The position numbers were made by a program, and so were the translations under genes. A stretch of 64,000 bases of DNA from Bacteroidota bacterium (GTDB taxonomy: Bacteria > Bacteroidota > Bacteroidia > Sphingobacteriales > Sphingobacteriaceae), in contig JAEXHI010000023.1 in assembly GCA_023450085.1 (NCBI GenBank), positions 1 to 64,000 on the forward strand. The letters are read 5' to 3'. The notes beneath the pieces were generated by a model. That model was not told where the DNA came from, did no database searches, and saw only the letters and a list, made by a program, of their open reading frames with translations. Positions 7,655-15,789 of this stretch are shown here, piece after piece. Every line of letters begins with the position of its first letter. The stretch's first letter is position 1.

Positions 7655-10024
7655 TTATTTGCTTTTTTTCACTTCCAACTGCATTGGGTTCACACCTTCC
7701 GATTGTCCTCTACCCGCTGCCCCTTGAGCGGCTTTAAACAACTGGAATTTAGACGGTGCTGCTTCTACTGCTCCCCAAGTGTTATTACTTTCGTTGATAT
7801 CGGCAGTCTCGCGGAAAGGATCTACTTTAATAGCCGCCACTTCTTTATCTAAAGCATAGAATTTAGAAGTTTTCAGTTCATTGAGCCTCCATATTTGTGC
7901 TGGTATTCTATCTACCGTTTTGGTACCATCCTTAAAGGTAAATTCCACAATAATTGGCATTACCAAACCACCTTTATTGCTAAAGTTAAGCTCATAGAAA
8001 TACTTGTTGCCGTATTTTGTTTTTTCTTCGGCTGTAAATTCTTCAGCAGGTAGTCTTATCTCCTTGGTTTTTACTTTACTGCTATCTACCTGCACCAAAC
8101 CTCTGGCATATTTCCAATAGAAATCACGAGCTTCTAAATCTTGATCGGTATAGAATTTAATTCGTTTGTCTTCCCTGTTTCTTTGCTTGCTAATATCATC
8201 ATCCGTTAACATTGGCTTGCCTACCGTTGGTTTTTCTGTTTTAGTTTTTGCTGGCTGAGGGAAATCAGCTTTGGCATATTTCACTTCATCTAAAGAGATA
8301 TCACAAACGTCGGTGCTGTAAAACCAGCCTCTCCAAAACCAATCTAAATCTTCACCACTAGCATCTTCCATGGTTCTAAAGAAATCGGCTGGCGTTGGAT
8401 GTTTAAAGGCCCATCTTCTCGAGTATTCTTTAAAAGCATAGTCGAAAAGTTCACGCCCCATGATGGTTTCTCGAAGAATATTTAAACCTGTAGCAGGTTT
8501 GGCATAAGCATTTGGACCAAACTGAACAATGTTTTCCGAATTGGACATGATAGGTTCCAATTGATCTTTTGGCAATTGCATGTAAGGTACAATGGCATAC
8601 GCAGGTCCACGTTTACTTGGAAATTTATTATCCCAAGACGATTCGGTCAAGAATTGGGTAAAAGTATTCAATCCTTCATCCATCCACGACCACTGGCGCT
8701 CGTCGCTATTGATGATCATCGGAAAAAAGTTATGTCCCACTTCATGAATTACTACGCCAATCATTCCATTTTTTACCGTTTCACTATAAGTACCATCTTC
8801 ATTGGTTCTTCCGTAATTGAAACAAATCATTGGGTACTCCATCCCATTAGCCGCTTCAATACTTTGCGCCACAGGATATGGATAAGGAATGGTAAAATCT
8901 GAATAGGTCTTAATACTGTGTGCGACTACCCTGGTTGAATATCTGCTGTAAAGGTTGTAGGCTTCTTTTCCGTAGAAACTCATGCAAAGCACATCTTTGT
9001 TTGCTACCTTTTGGTTCATGGCATCCCAGATATATTTACGAGAGGAGGTCCAAGCAAAATCCCTCACATCTTTAGCATGGAAAATCCAAGTTTTTTTAGC
9101 CGTCGATTTCTTTGCTTCAGCAGCTTTCGCTTCGGCCAAGGTGACAATTTCTACCGGTGCTTTAGCCGTTTTCACCGTGTTAAACCTTGATAGTTGGGCT
9201 GGTGTCAATACCTGAGCATAATTTTGGCATTCGCCGGTAGAACCCACCACGTGATCTGCTGGCACGGTCATTTGTACTTTAAAATCACCAAAGGTTAAGG
9301 CAAACTCACCCCTACCTGTAAATTGGTGGTTTTGCCATCCCTGAAAATCGCTGTAAACACAAAGACGAGGATACCATTGCGCCATGGTAAATAGGTAGTT
9401 GCCATCGCCAGGGAAATATTCATATCCACCCCTTCCTCCTTTAGCAATCCTATCTACAATTTTATAATTCCAATCAATATTGAAAACGAATTTATCTCCA
9501 GATTTCAGCACTGGTGTTTCAATTCGCATCATGGTTTTATTGATGGTATATTTTAGGCTTTTACCTTGTGCATCCGTAATTTTCAGGATATTAAATCCAA
9601 AACCATTATCATCTGTTTTAAGTGCAAAATTTTCCAACTGCTTATCGGTAGCGCTTGGGGGCATTTTAGTGGCACTTTGATAGTTGGCATTTTTAAGGTT
9701 GTTATGTTGGTTCTCATCCAACTGGATCCAAATATAGGTTAATGGATCTGGCGAATTGTTGTGATAAGTAATGGTTTCACTTCCCTTTAAAGTTTGCGTG
9801 TTTTCATCCAGTTCACATTTAATATCATAATCAGCACGTTGCTGCCAATATTTTACCCCTGGTGCCCCACTTGCTGTACGTTGCTCGTTAGGGGTAGGTA
9901 ATATGGTACCCAACTGCTCAAACTTGTTCCCATGATTACTTCCTGGGTTGTTTTGGATGTTTTGTGCCATGGTTGCCGAGGCAAGTAATGTAGCACTTAA
10001 ACAAAAACCATAAAATCTCTTCAT
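7655..10024 (-). CDS. exported M1-family metallopeptidase
   Basis: A 789-residue zinc peptidase of the gluzincin (M1 aminopeptidase-like) group. It has a signal peptide (MKRFYGFCLSATLLASATMAQ). The zinc site is HEVGHNFFP near residues 426-434, and WMDEGLNTF about 20 residues later gives the third ligand (HExxH-x18-E). The N-terminal third is the beta-sandwich typical of M1 enzymes (YHNNSPDPLTYIWIQLDENQ). Its aminopeptidase or other specificity cannot be told. It follows the HupE-like gene on the same strand with an 11-base gap, so the two are likely cotranscribed. A strong terminator follows. Confidence 0.92.
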   Translation of the reverse strand: MKRFYGFCLSATLLASATMAQNIQNNPGSNHGNKFEQLGTILPTPNEQRTASGAPGVKYWQQRADYDIKCELDENTQTLKGSETITYHNNSPDPLTYIWIQLDENQHNNLKNANYQSATKMPPSATDKQLENFALKTDDNGFGFNILKITDAQGKSLKYTINKTMMRIETPVLKSGDKFVFNIDWNYKIVDRIAKGGRGGYEYFPGDGNYLFTMAQWYPRLCVYSDFQGWQNHQFTGRGEFALTFGDFKVQMTVPADHVVGSTGECQNYAQVLTPAQLSRFNTVKTAKAPVEIVTLAEAKAAEAKKSTAKKTWIFHAKDVRDFAWTSSRKYIWDAMNQKVANKDVLCMSFYGKEAYNLYSRYSTRVVAHSIKTYSDFTIPYPYPVAQSIEAANGMEYPMICFNYGRTNEDGTYSETVKNGMIGVVIHEVGHNFFPMIINSDERQWSWMDEGLNTFTQFLTESSWDNKFPSKRGPAYAIVPYMQLPKDQLEPIMSNSENIVQFGPNAYAKPATGLNILRETIMGRELFDYAFKEYSRRWAFKHPTPADFFRTMEDASGEDLDWFWRGWFYSTDVCDISLDEVKYAKADFPQPAKTKTEKPTVGKPMLTDDDISKQRNREDKRIKFYTDQDLEARDFYWKYARGLVQVDSSKVKTKEIRLPAEEFTAEEKTKYGNKYFYELNFSNKGGLVMPIIVEFTFKDGTKTVDRIPAQIWRLNELKTSKFYALDKEVAAIKVDPFRETADINESNNTWGAVEAAPSKFQLFKAAQGAAGRGQSEGVNPMQLEVKKSK

Positions 10025-10035
10025 TTATTATTCAT

Positions 10036-10620
10036 TTAAAAAGGTATTCGCTGCAAAGCCATTTGTAAAGCTAATGCAAAAACAGCAGACGATATAAATA
10101 TGACCCAATCTCGTTGTCTTACTTTAAAAAAATACAGGGCAATGCCTGATATCAACATGGTTAAAATAACAAAAACAATTTGTCCTACTTCTAAGCCCAA
10201 GTTAAATCCAAATAAGCCCCAACCTATATATTGGTCTTTTGCCAACATCATACGGACCGAATTTGCGAAACCCATTCCGTGAATTAATCCAAAAAACAAC
10301 GCCAAATAGTAGTTTAACTGTACGCTTCTTTTTCTTTTATCGTTCTTTAACAGATTGGCAACTGCGGTGATAAAAATGGTACAAGGAATTAAAAACTCTA
10401 CCCATTTACTTTCAAAACGAATAACATCGAAAGCGCTTAAGGCTAATGTGACAGAATGTCCAACGGTAAATGCAGTAACCAATATTAATATTTGCTTGAG
10501 CTGCTTAGAAGTATAAACTGCAATAAGTGCCAAGATAAATAGTTGATGATCTAAAGCATCTAAACTTACAATATGTGACCAACCTAGCTCAAAATAGAAC
10601 AGAAAATCGGAAAAAGGCAT
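10036..10620 (-). CDS. HupE/UreJ-like membrane protein
   Basis: A 194-residue integral membrane protein with six or so hydrophobic helices. The N-terminus has the family's signature, GWSHIVSLDALDHQLFILAL (His and Asp-His in the first helix), and later GLIHGMGFANSVRM. HupE/UreJ proteins of hydrogenase and urease clusters are thought to move nickel or cobalt, but this Bacteroidota branch occurs without such enzymes. Here it sits between an M1 metallopeptidase and a divergent DUF6702 gene. A role in metal supply to exported enzymes is a guess. Confidence 0.82.
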   Translation of the reverse strand: MPFSDFLFYFELGWSHIVSLDALDHQLFILALIAVYTSKQLKQILILVTAFTVGHSVTLALSAFDVIRFESKWVEFLIPCTIFITAVANLLKNDKRKRSVQLNYYLALFFGLIHGMGFANSVRMMLAKDQYIGWGLFGFNLGLEVGQIVFVILTMLISGIALYFFKVRQRDWVIFISSAVFALALQMALQRIPF

Positions 10621-10696
10621 GTAGAATTTTAATTTTAGCTAGTTAATTAAACCTAAGTTAGCTTCTTTCTATTACTTTTAAGGCTTAGTTAAAAAA

Positions 10697-11212
10697 ATGA
10701 ATCTAATATTTTCAAAATTGTTACTTGTTTTAACGTTCTCTTTTGCCTTTTTTTCAAAAGAGGAAGCAAAAAGACATCCTTTTCATGTAAGCAACACCGA
10801 AGTTTCTTACAATACAAAAAGTAAATCCTTGGAAATTACTTGTAGAATTTTCACAGACGATTTTGAAAATGCATTGAACAAACGATTTAAAAGTAAAATT
10901 GACCTATACGCCAAAAATCAAGAAAAGGAAATGAATGCTTTTGTAAAAAGTTATTTAGAGGCTAACTTGAAATTTGTGGTAGACGGGAAAGTGGTGAAGT
11001 ATAATTACGTGGGATTTGAAAATGACCATGAGGCCACCAATGTTTATCTAGAGATTGCCAATTCAACTTCTTTTAAATCCTTAGGAGTATCCAATAGCAT
11101 TTTGTATGATTTGTTTGAAGATCAAATGAATATTCTGCACGTGGAGAAAAATGGAAATAGAAAAAGTACCAAAGCTAGTTTTCCAGAAAAGAAGATGGTG
11201 GTTTCGTTTTAG
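10697..11212 (+). CDS. DUF6702-family exported protein
   Basis: A 171-residue protein with an N-terminal hydrophobic signal segment, then KRHPFHVSNTEVSYNTKSKSLEITCRIFTDDFE, the start of DUF6702. It is predicted to be periplasmic. Its function is unknown. It is divergent from the HupE-like gene with 76 bases between them. The trio M1 peptidase, HupE-like protein and DUF6702 is a grouping I recall from other Bacteroidota (from memory, not checked). A TACTTTTA box about 25 bases upstream is one base off the -7 consensus. Confidence 0.78.
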   Translation: MNLIFSKLLLVLTFSFAFFSKEEAKRHPFHVSNTEVSYNTKSKSLEITCRIFTDDFENALNKRFKSKIDLYAKNQEKEMNAFVKSYLEANLKFVVDGKVVKYNYVGFENDHEATNVYLEIANSTSFKSLGVSNSILYDLFEDQMNILHVEKNGNRKSTKASFPEKKMVVSF

Positions 11213-11389
11213 AGTTATTTGGGTGGTTAGTTTGTTGGTTGTTTGGCTTTAACACCCAGTCTTCAGCATCGCTCTGGAAGAGGCGAATTGCGACCTTCCT
11301 TCTCCTCTAACAAAGAGAGACGTATTTATTTTATCCATGATCAAACCAAACTGACTCTGAAATAATTTATTGCATAGCATTACGTTTCG

Positions 11390-11430
11390 TCATGCGGAAT
11401 CTGTCGTCACCCTGAATTTATTTCAGGGTC
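11390..11430. repeat. CGTCAT / CCTGAA hairpin, member of the dispersed palindrome group
   Basis: The sequence has CGTCATGCGGAATCTGTCG followed by an 8-bp perfect hairpin ACCCTGAA-5-TTCAGGGT. The GTCAT opening and an AATCT core resemble the other GTCAT/ATGAC elements, but the closing ATGAC is missing, so this may be a decayed copy. Confidence 0.4.
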
Positions 11431-11495
11431 GGTAAAACCAAAAAAACATTATACAGCTACAAATTAACAAAACAACAATTCAACTCAGACTAAAA

Positions 11496-11517
11496 AAGTC
11501 CCGCAGGTGCGGGACTT
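11496..11517 (-). terminator. intrinsic terminator after the GH16 gene
   Basis: AAGTCCCGCA (11496-11505), a GG loop and TGCGGGACTT (11508-11517) form a 10-bp stem, followed on the minus strand by TTTTTT. It lies about 35 bases past the GH16 stop and should end the whole glycan-utilisation operon. The stem is nearly identical to the one at 7612-7635. Confidence 0.85.
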
Positions 11518-11550
11518 CACAAACAATATTAATTATTAACGGATGATTCT

Positions 11551-12651
11551 CTATTGAAAAACTCTAACATAGTCCACAATATATTTCTGAGGGAAAACAG
11601 TATTGGCATTTGGAGCTCCTGGCCAGTTTCCACCTACAGCAAGGTTAATAAGTAGAAAGTAAGAACGTCTAAATTCATCTTTGTTTGATCCCGTAGTATC
11701 AAAAGTGTAGAACTCTACATTGTCTACATACCACTTTAAAGAAGTGGCCGTCCACACTAGAGAGAACACATGAAATTTATCATAAAAATCTCCCGAGGTT
11801 AACGTGGTTGAACCACCAATGTATTTGTGTCCTCCATCTTCATAATGCACAGTACCGTGAACGGTATTGTCTTTTCCTGGACCACCGCCTACCATCTCCA
11901 TGATATCAATTTCTCCAGAGAATGGCCATGGCGAAGTACGAATATTTGACCCCAAAGCCCAAAATGCTGGCCAAATTCCCTGGCCTTTAGGTAGTTTTGC
12001 TCTGAAATCAATACGACCATACAAGAAGTCTTTTTTATCTTGTGTGGTTAATCTTGAAGAGGTGTATTCTTTACCTCCGTACGATTCTTTTTTCGCGGTA
12101 ATGGTCAGGTAACCATTATGCACTCTTGTATTCTCTTTACGATAGTATTGCAACTCCCAGTTACCCCATCCTTCTACACCATTACCTTCTTCAAAGTTCC
12201 AAAATTGGGTATCTAAAGCATCGCCATTAAATTCATCTCGCCAAACGAGGGTCATTCCTGGATAGCTTTCAGGAGAGATATAGCCTGTGTTATCAATTAC
12301 TTCGTCTATATCTATCGTAATCTTTTTAGTAAGCTCAATTGATTTATCACTTGAGGAATAAGCAGTCACTTTAACCGTGTAGCTGCCTCCTTGGGTATAA
12401 ATGGTAAAAGCTTTACCGTCATTAGATCTGATACTTTCATTGCCACTTTGACCAAAACTAAAGTAGTAACGATCTGCGTTAGTTGCGGTTGCCACAAAAT
12501 CTACTCTACCTGAGCCGTCAGTACTCACGTTAGCCACCAATTGAAGATTGCTCGGCTCTATTGCCTTCGCTTCTTTTTTACAACTCAAGCTCATGGTTAA
12601 CATCAATCCAATGAGCAACCAGTTTCTAAACAAACTCATATCTACTTTCAT
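11551..12651 (-). CDS. GH16 beta-glucanase lipoprotein with N-terminal PKD-like domain
   Basis: A 366-residue exported glycoside hydrolase. The signal ends in a lipobox (MSLSCKKE, Cys near residue 24), so it is likely surface-anchored. Residues of about 30-115 form a PKD-like immunoglobulin fold. The GH16 catalytic domain follows, with the retaining-enzyme motif GEIDIMEMVGG (E-x-D-x-x-E, near 245-255) and the substrate-cleft pattern WPAFWALG. GH16 members with this motif cleave beta-1,3- or mixed beta-1,3/1,4-glucans such as laminarin. It is the last gene of the SusC/SusD operon, which suggests a beta-glucan target. Exact linkage preference cannot be read from the sequence. Confidence 0.93.
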   Translation of the reverse strand: MKVDMSLFRNWLLIGLMLTMSLSCKKEAKAIEPSNLQLVANVSTDGSGRVDFVATATNADRYYFSFGQSGNESIRSNDGKAFTIYTQGGSYTVKVTAYSSSDKSIELTKKITIDIDEVIDNTGYISPESYPGMTLVWRDEFNGDALDTQFWNFEEGNGVEGWGNWELQYYRKENTRVHNGYLTITAKKESYGGKEYTSSRLTTQDKKDFLYGRIDFRAKLPKGQGIWPAFWALGSNIRTSPWPFSGEIDIMEMVGGGPGKDNTVHGTVHYEDGGHKYIGGSTTLTSGDFYDKFHVFSLVWTATSLKWYVDNVEFYTFDTTGSNKDEFRRSYFLLINLAVGGNWPGAPNANTVFPQKYIVDYVRVFQ

Positions 12652-12685
12652 CTTTTCAGTTTCTTTATATTAACAATTTAGGCCA

Positions 12686-13990
12686 TTACTCTTTCACAAA
12701 AAATGGGATATTGGCTGTCGCTATTTTATTTTTTCCATCTTCTACGTACACAAACAAGCGGTAGGCACCACCAGTTTTAGGAGCAGTTAGGCTAATTTTC
12801 CCATTTCCGTTATTGGTGTGCACCATTGGAATAGCTTTTGGTTTATCTTCATGATCTCCACCCTCACCAACTTTGGTTGCTTCAGGCAATAACTCCCAAC
12901 GATAGTTTAAACGGTCATTATCTGGATCCATAGCGATTACCTCTGCTTCGTAGCTAACTCCTGGTTTTAAAAGTACACTTTGATTTGCCTTTTGATTATT
13001 TAACCGGAAGCCATACAAGTGTGGTGCTTTGTTTTTTGGAAAAGTTCCTTTCCAAAGATAGTGCATCATGTCCACCACTTCGTTTTCTTCGCCTTTGGCT
13101 GTGAAAAGACCATACCAAGTAGGCGTCCTCTCCTGTTTTTGTCCCCATAAAAATACATAAGAACCTAAGCAATTAGCCTTATCTCTTTCAATACCATATT
13201 GATAACGATTTTGATAAACCGCAGCTTTTTCGGTACTGGTTTCTTCTACAGGAGCATTCCAATCTGTTTGCAGGCCTTCCCAGTGTCCCGTAGGTCCCCA
13301 CTCGGTCACCATATAAGGGCCATCCCATCCAGCGGCTTTAATTTTAGCAGGAAGTTCAGCCAAGCCACCGTAAGTGTTAATGGCCAACAGTTCAATAGCT
13401 GGAGCTGTGGCTTTAATATGTTCAATTTCCTTTTTGTTAATCCCCGCCAATACTGTCGTGACTAAATGGTTGGGATCAACTTCTTTGATCATTTTAGCAA
13501 TATCGTTAACGGCTTCCCATACTTTTGGATTTTTATAAGATAGGTTAAGCTCGTTCCCAATACCCCAAGTTAGTAATGCAGGATGGTCTTTGTATTTTAA
13601 CACTTCAGCTTTCACACGGTCAAACTGCTTTTTTACCGCAACGGGATCATCGTAATCAAAGCCGTGACGTTCTGCAGTAACGGGTAAACCCATCATCACG
13701 GTCAAGCCGTTTTTCTGCGCTGAGTCTAGAATATTTTTTGCACCATTGGTGCTCCAAGTACGAACTGAATTACCCCCGTAAGCTGCTACCTTGTAATAAT
13801 AGGAAGTGCCACCTGCACCTTTAATGAAATAGGGTTTGCCATCTCTAAGTAGCTCAAAACCTTTTTCAGTTTTTTTCACTTCAACTTTTAAGGACTGTAG
13901 CGGTTCGTTACTTAGCAATTTATCGGCAGCAAAAAGATTGCTACAGATTGCCGCACACATGACAATAGTGCTATAAAGTATTTTCTGCAT
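12686..13990 (-). CDS. exported clan GH-A glycosidase (GH2-like TIM barrel)
   Basis: A 434-residue protein using the ATG at 13988-13990, which opens a good signal peptide (MQKILYSTIVMCAAICSNLFA). The TIM barrel carries GIGNELN with the acid/base Glu near 146 and VTEWGPTG with the nucleophile Glu near 231, the clan GH-A pattern. The N-terminus (GKPYFIKGAGG) resembles GH2 catalytic domains without their sandwich domains. The last 100 residues are a beta-sandwich (YRWELLPEATK, GGAYRLFVYVEDG). The substrate is inferred to be a beta-glucan fragment, because the gene lies between SusD and the GH16 enzyme with 34 bases on the GH16 side. Confidence 0.8.
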   Translation of the reverse strand: MQKILYSTIVMCAAICSNLFAADKLLSNEPLQSLKVEVKKTEKGFELLRDGKPYFIKGAGGTSYYYKVAAYGGNSVRTWSTNGAKNILDSAQKNGLTVMMGLPVTAERHGFDYDDPVAVKKQFDRVKAEVLKYKDHPALLTWGIGNELNLSYKNPKVWEAVNDIAKMIKEVDPNHLVTTVLAGINKKEIEHIKATAPAIELLAINTYGGLAELPAKIKAAGWDGPYMVTEWGPTGHWEGLQTDWNAPVEETSTEKAAVYQNRYQYGIERDKANCLGSYVFLWGQKQERTPTWYGLFTAKGEENEVVDMMHYLWKGTFPKNKAPHLYGFRLNNQKANQSVLLKPGVSYEAEVIAMDPDNDRLNYRWELLPEATKVGEGGDHEDKPKAIPMVHTNNGNGKISLTAPKTGGAYRLFVYVEDGKNKIATANIPFFVKE

Positions 13991-14064
13991 ATATTCAGGA
14001 TTAAACCTGTACATTAAAATTTCCCCCAATTGCTGGGGGAAATCAAATGCCATTTTATTAATTG

Positions 14065-15750
14065 TTACGGATTAGGGGTTAATTTTCTATTTCTCTCTAT
14101 CTCAATTTGAGGGATTGGGAATAGGTTATAGCTTTCTTTATACACCCTGTTCTCTAACACAGCCTTAGTGTAGATGATGGAACCATTGGTATTTTTGATC
14201 ACGTTCATTCGGTAAACCGGACCGTTAAAATAGGTCATTCCAGTTTTCCAACGTCGCACATCATAAACACGTTGTTCTTCAAAGCAAAGCTCCACCCTAC
14301 GCTCATTGCGAATTTTTTCACGCAAAGTTGCTTGTGAGAAGTTTCTAGTCAATGCCGGCAATCCTCCTCTTGAACGTACTTTGTCTAAAGCATCATACAC
14401 GGTAGCATCTGGTCCGCTAAACTCATTTTTAGCCTCTGCGTAGTTTAACAATACTTCTGCATAACGCATATAGATCCAATCGTTATCACCTCCTTGGTAC
14501 ACCGCATCGGCAGTCATATTTTTCTCATCAATGAACTTACGTAAACCATAACCAGTTTTAGTTCTATCGCCATTGGTACGGCTATTGGCATTTCCATCAG
14601 GGAATACTGAAAGATCAGCACTTTGGAAAGTTTCTACCGTGATGCCTTTAAACTGCGAACCATTCATCAACATGGCTTTATCTAAACGGGTATCACGATT
14701 TGCATAAGGGTTTTGTGCATCATATCCAGAACCTTGTTCATCAGGACGTAAGCCCGTAGTTCTCATCTCAAAACAATCTACCAAGTTTTGCGTTGCGTGG
14801 AAAGCGCCCCAGCCTCCCCAGCCAGTTGGCGTGAAGCTCATGTGCAACATCCAAGCACTTTGATGTGTACGGTTTGGACGACCAAATTTCTTCGCAAAAA
14901 TCACTTCCTTGTTACCTGCTTTGGTCATGAACAACTGATAGTAATCCGGGTAAAGATCATAAGTTGCAGGAGCTAAAGCCATCACTTGTTGGGCAGCTTT
15001 TGCCGCATCATCCCATCTAGAAACAATGTTATTTGGGTTATTTAAAGCGCTGGCATGGTAAAGCAACACTCTTGCTTTTAAAGCCAAAGCAGCTCCTTTT
15101 GTAGCCCTACCTAATTCTGCATCTGGGTAGCTTGGCAACAATACCGCAGCAGCCTCATCGCATTCTTTAACGATAAATGCCACACACTCGTCGTAACTAT
15201 TTCTAGGCACTTCTAAATCATCGTTCACATTTTGTTCGGTAGTGATCAACGGAACCCCACCAAACGATTTTACTAAATCTGCATAAGCAAATGCTCTTAA
15301 AAATCTAGTTTCAGCCTTTAAACGATTTCTCAATGCCGTGTTAGTGGTAGGCACACCGTCAACACGAGCAATTAGGGTATTTGCCTTTCTAATTAAACTG
15401 TAGTTAACTGCCCATAATTGCGTACCCTCTGAAAAGTGAGAGTTTAAATCGCCTGCTTGCACCCTATTCATTGGCAAATCATTGTGGCCTTCAATATCGT
15501 CTGTCATCATATCCAGGTTAGAGAAGCCACGTGCCCAATCTTGGTCGTACCCAAAATCTCTACGTTCAAAACCACTTAACAAGGAGCCGTAGATATCATT
15601 CACAAACTGATTGGTTAGGGTGATATCTTGAAAAACGGCAGCATCAGATACGAAATCAATTGGTTTGATATCCAATAGATCTTTTTTACATGAGAAAGTT
15701 GTAAACGTAACTACCATTACGCCGATCAACCATTTATATCTTTTGTTCAT
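14065..15750 (-). CDS. SusD/RagB-family surface glycan-binding lipoprotein
   Basis: A 561-residue outer-membrane lipoprotein from the ATG at 15748-15750. The signal ends TTFSCKKDLLDIKP, with the lipidated Cys followed by the standard SusD opening. TPR-like helices and C-terminal SusD features are present (DWIYMRYAEVLLNYAEAKNE, VRNERRVELCFEEQRVYDVRRWK). SusD proteins lie on top of the SusC barrel and act as a lid that delivers oligosaccharides. The gene starts 39 bases past the susC stop on the same strand, so the two are cotranscribed. Length is normal. Confidence 0.96.
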   Translation of the reverse strand: MNKRYKWLIGVMVVTFTTFSCKKDLLDIKPIDFVSDAAVFQDITLTNQFVNDIYGSLLSGFERRDFGYDQDWARGFSNLDMMTDDIEGHNDLPMNRVQAGDLNSHFSEGTQLWAVNYSLIRKANTLIARVDGVPTTNTALRNRLKAETRFLRAFAYADLVKSFGGVPLITTEQNVNDDLEVPRNSYDECVAFIVKECDEAAAVLLPSYPDAELGRATKGAALALKARVLLYHASALNNPNNIVSRWDDAAKAAQQVMALAPATYDLYPDYYQLFMTKAGNKEVIFAKKFGRPNRTHQSAWMLHMSFTPTGWGGWGAFHATQNLVDCFEMRTTGLRPDEQGSGYDAQNPYANRDTRLDKAMLMNGSQFKGITVETFQSADLSVFPDGNANSRTNGDRTKTGYGLRKFIDEKNMTADAVYQGGDNDWIYMRYAEVLLNYAEAKNEFSGPDATVYDALDKVRSRGGLPALTRNFSQATLREKIRNERRVELCFEEQRVYDVRRWKTGMTYFNGPVYRMNVIKNTNGSIIYTKAVLENRVYKESYNLFPIPQIEIERNRKLTPNP

Positions 15751-15789
15751 TTCTTTTCTTTTAATAGTAATCATATCGACGATTGGTCA

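Larger units (their letters stand above)
11213..11550. other. intergenic gap with repeats and a terminator
   Basis: No gene is seen in these 338 bases between convergent genes. Directly after the DUF6702 stop is a GT-rich stretch (11213-11247) with a loose 7-base periodicity. A CGTCAT start and the perfect arms ACCCTGAA / TTCAGGGT (11409-11416 / 11422-11429) look like a member of the dispersed palindrome family. The terminator of the GH16 gene follows at 11496-11517. Confidence 0.55.
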
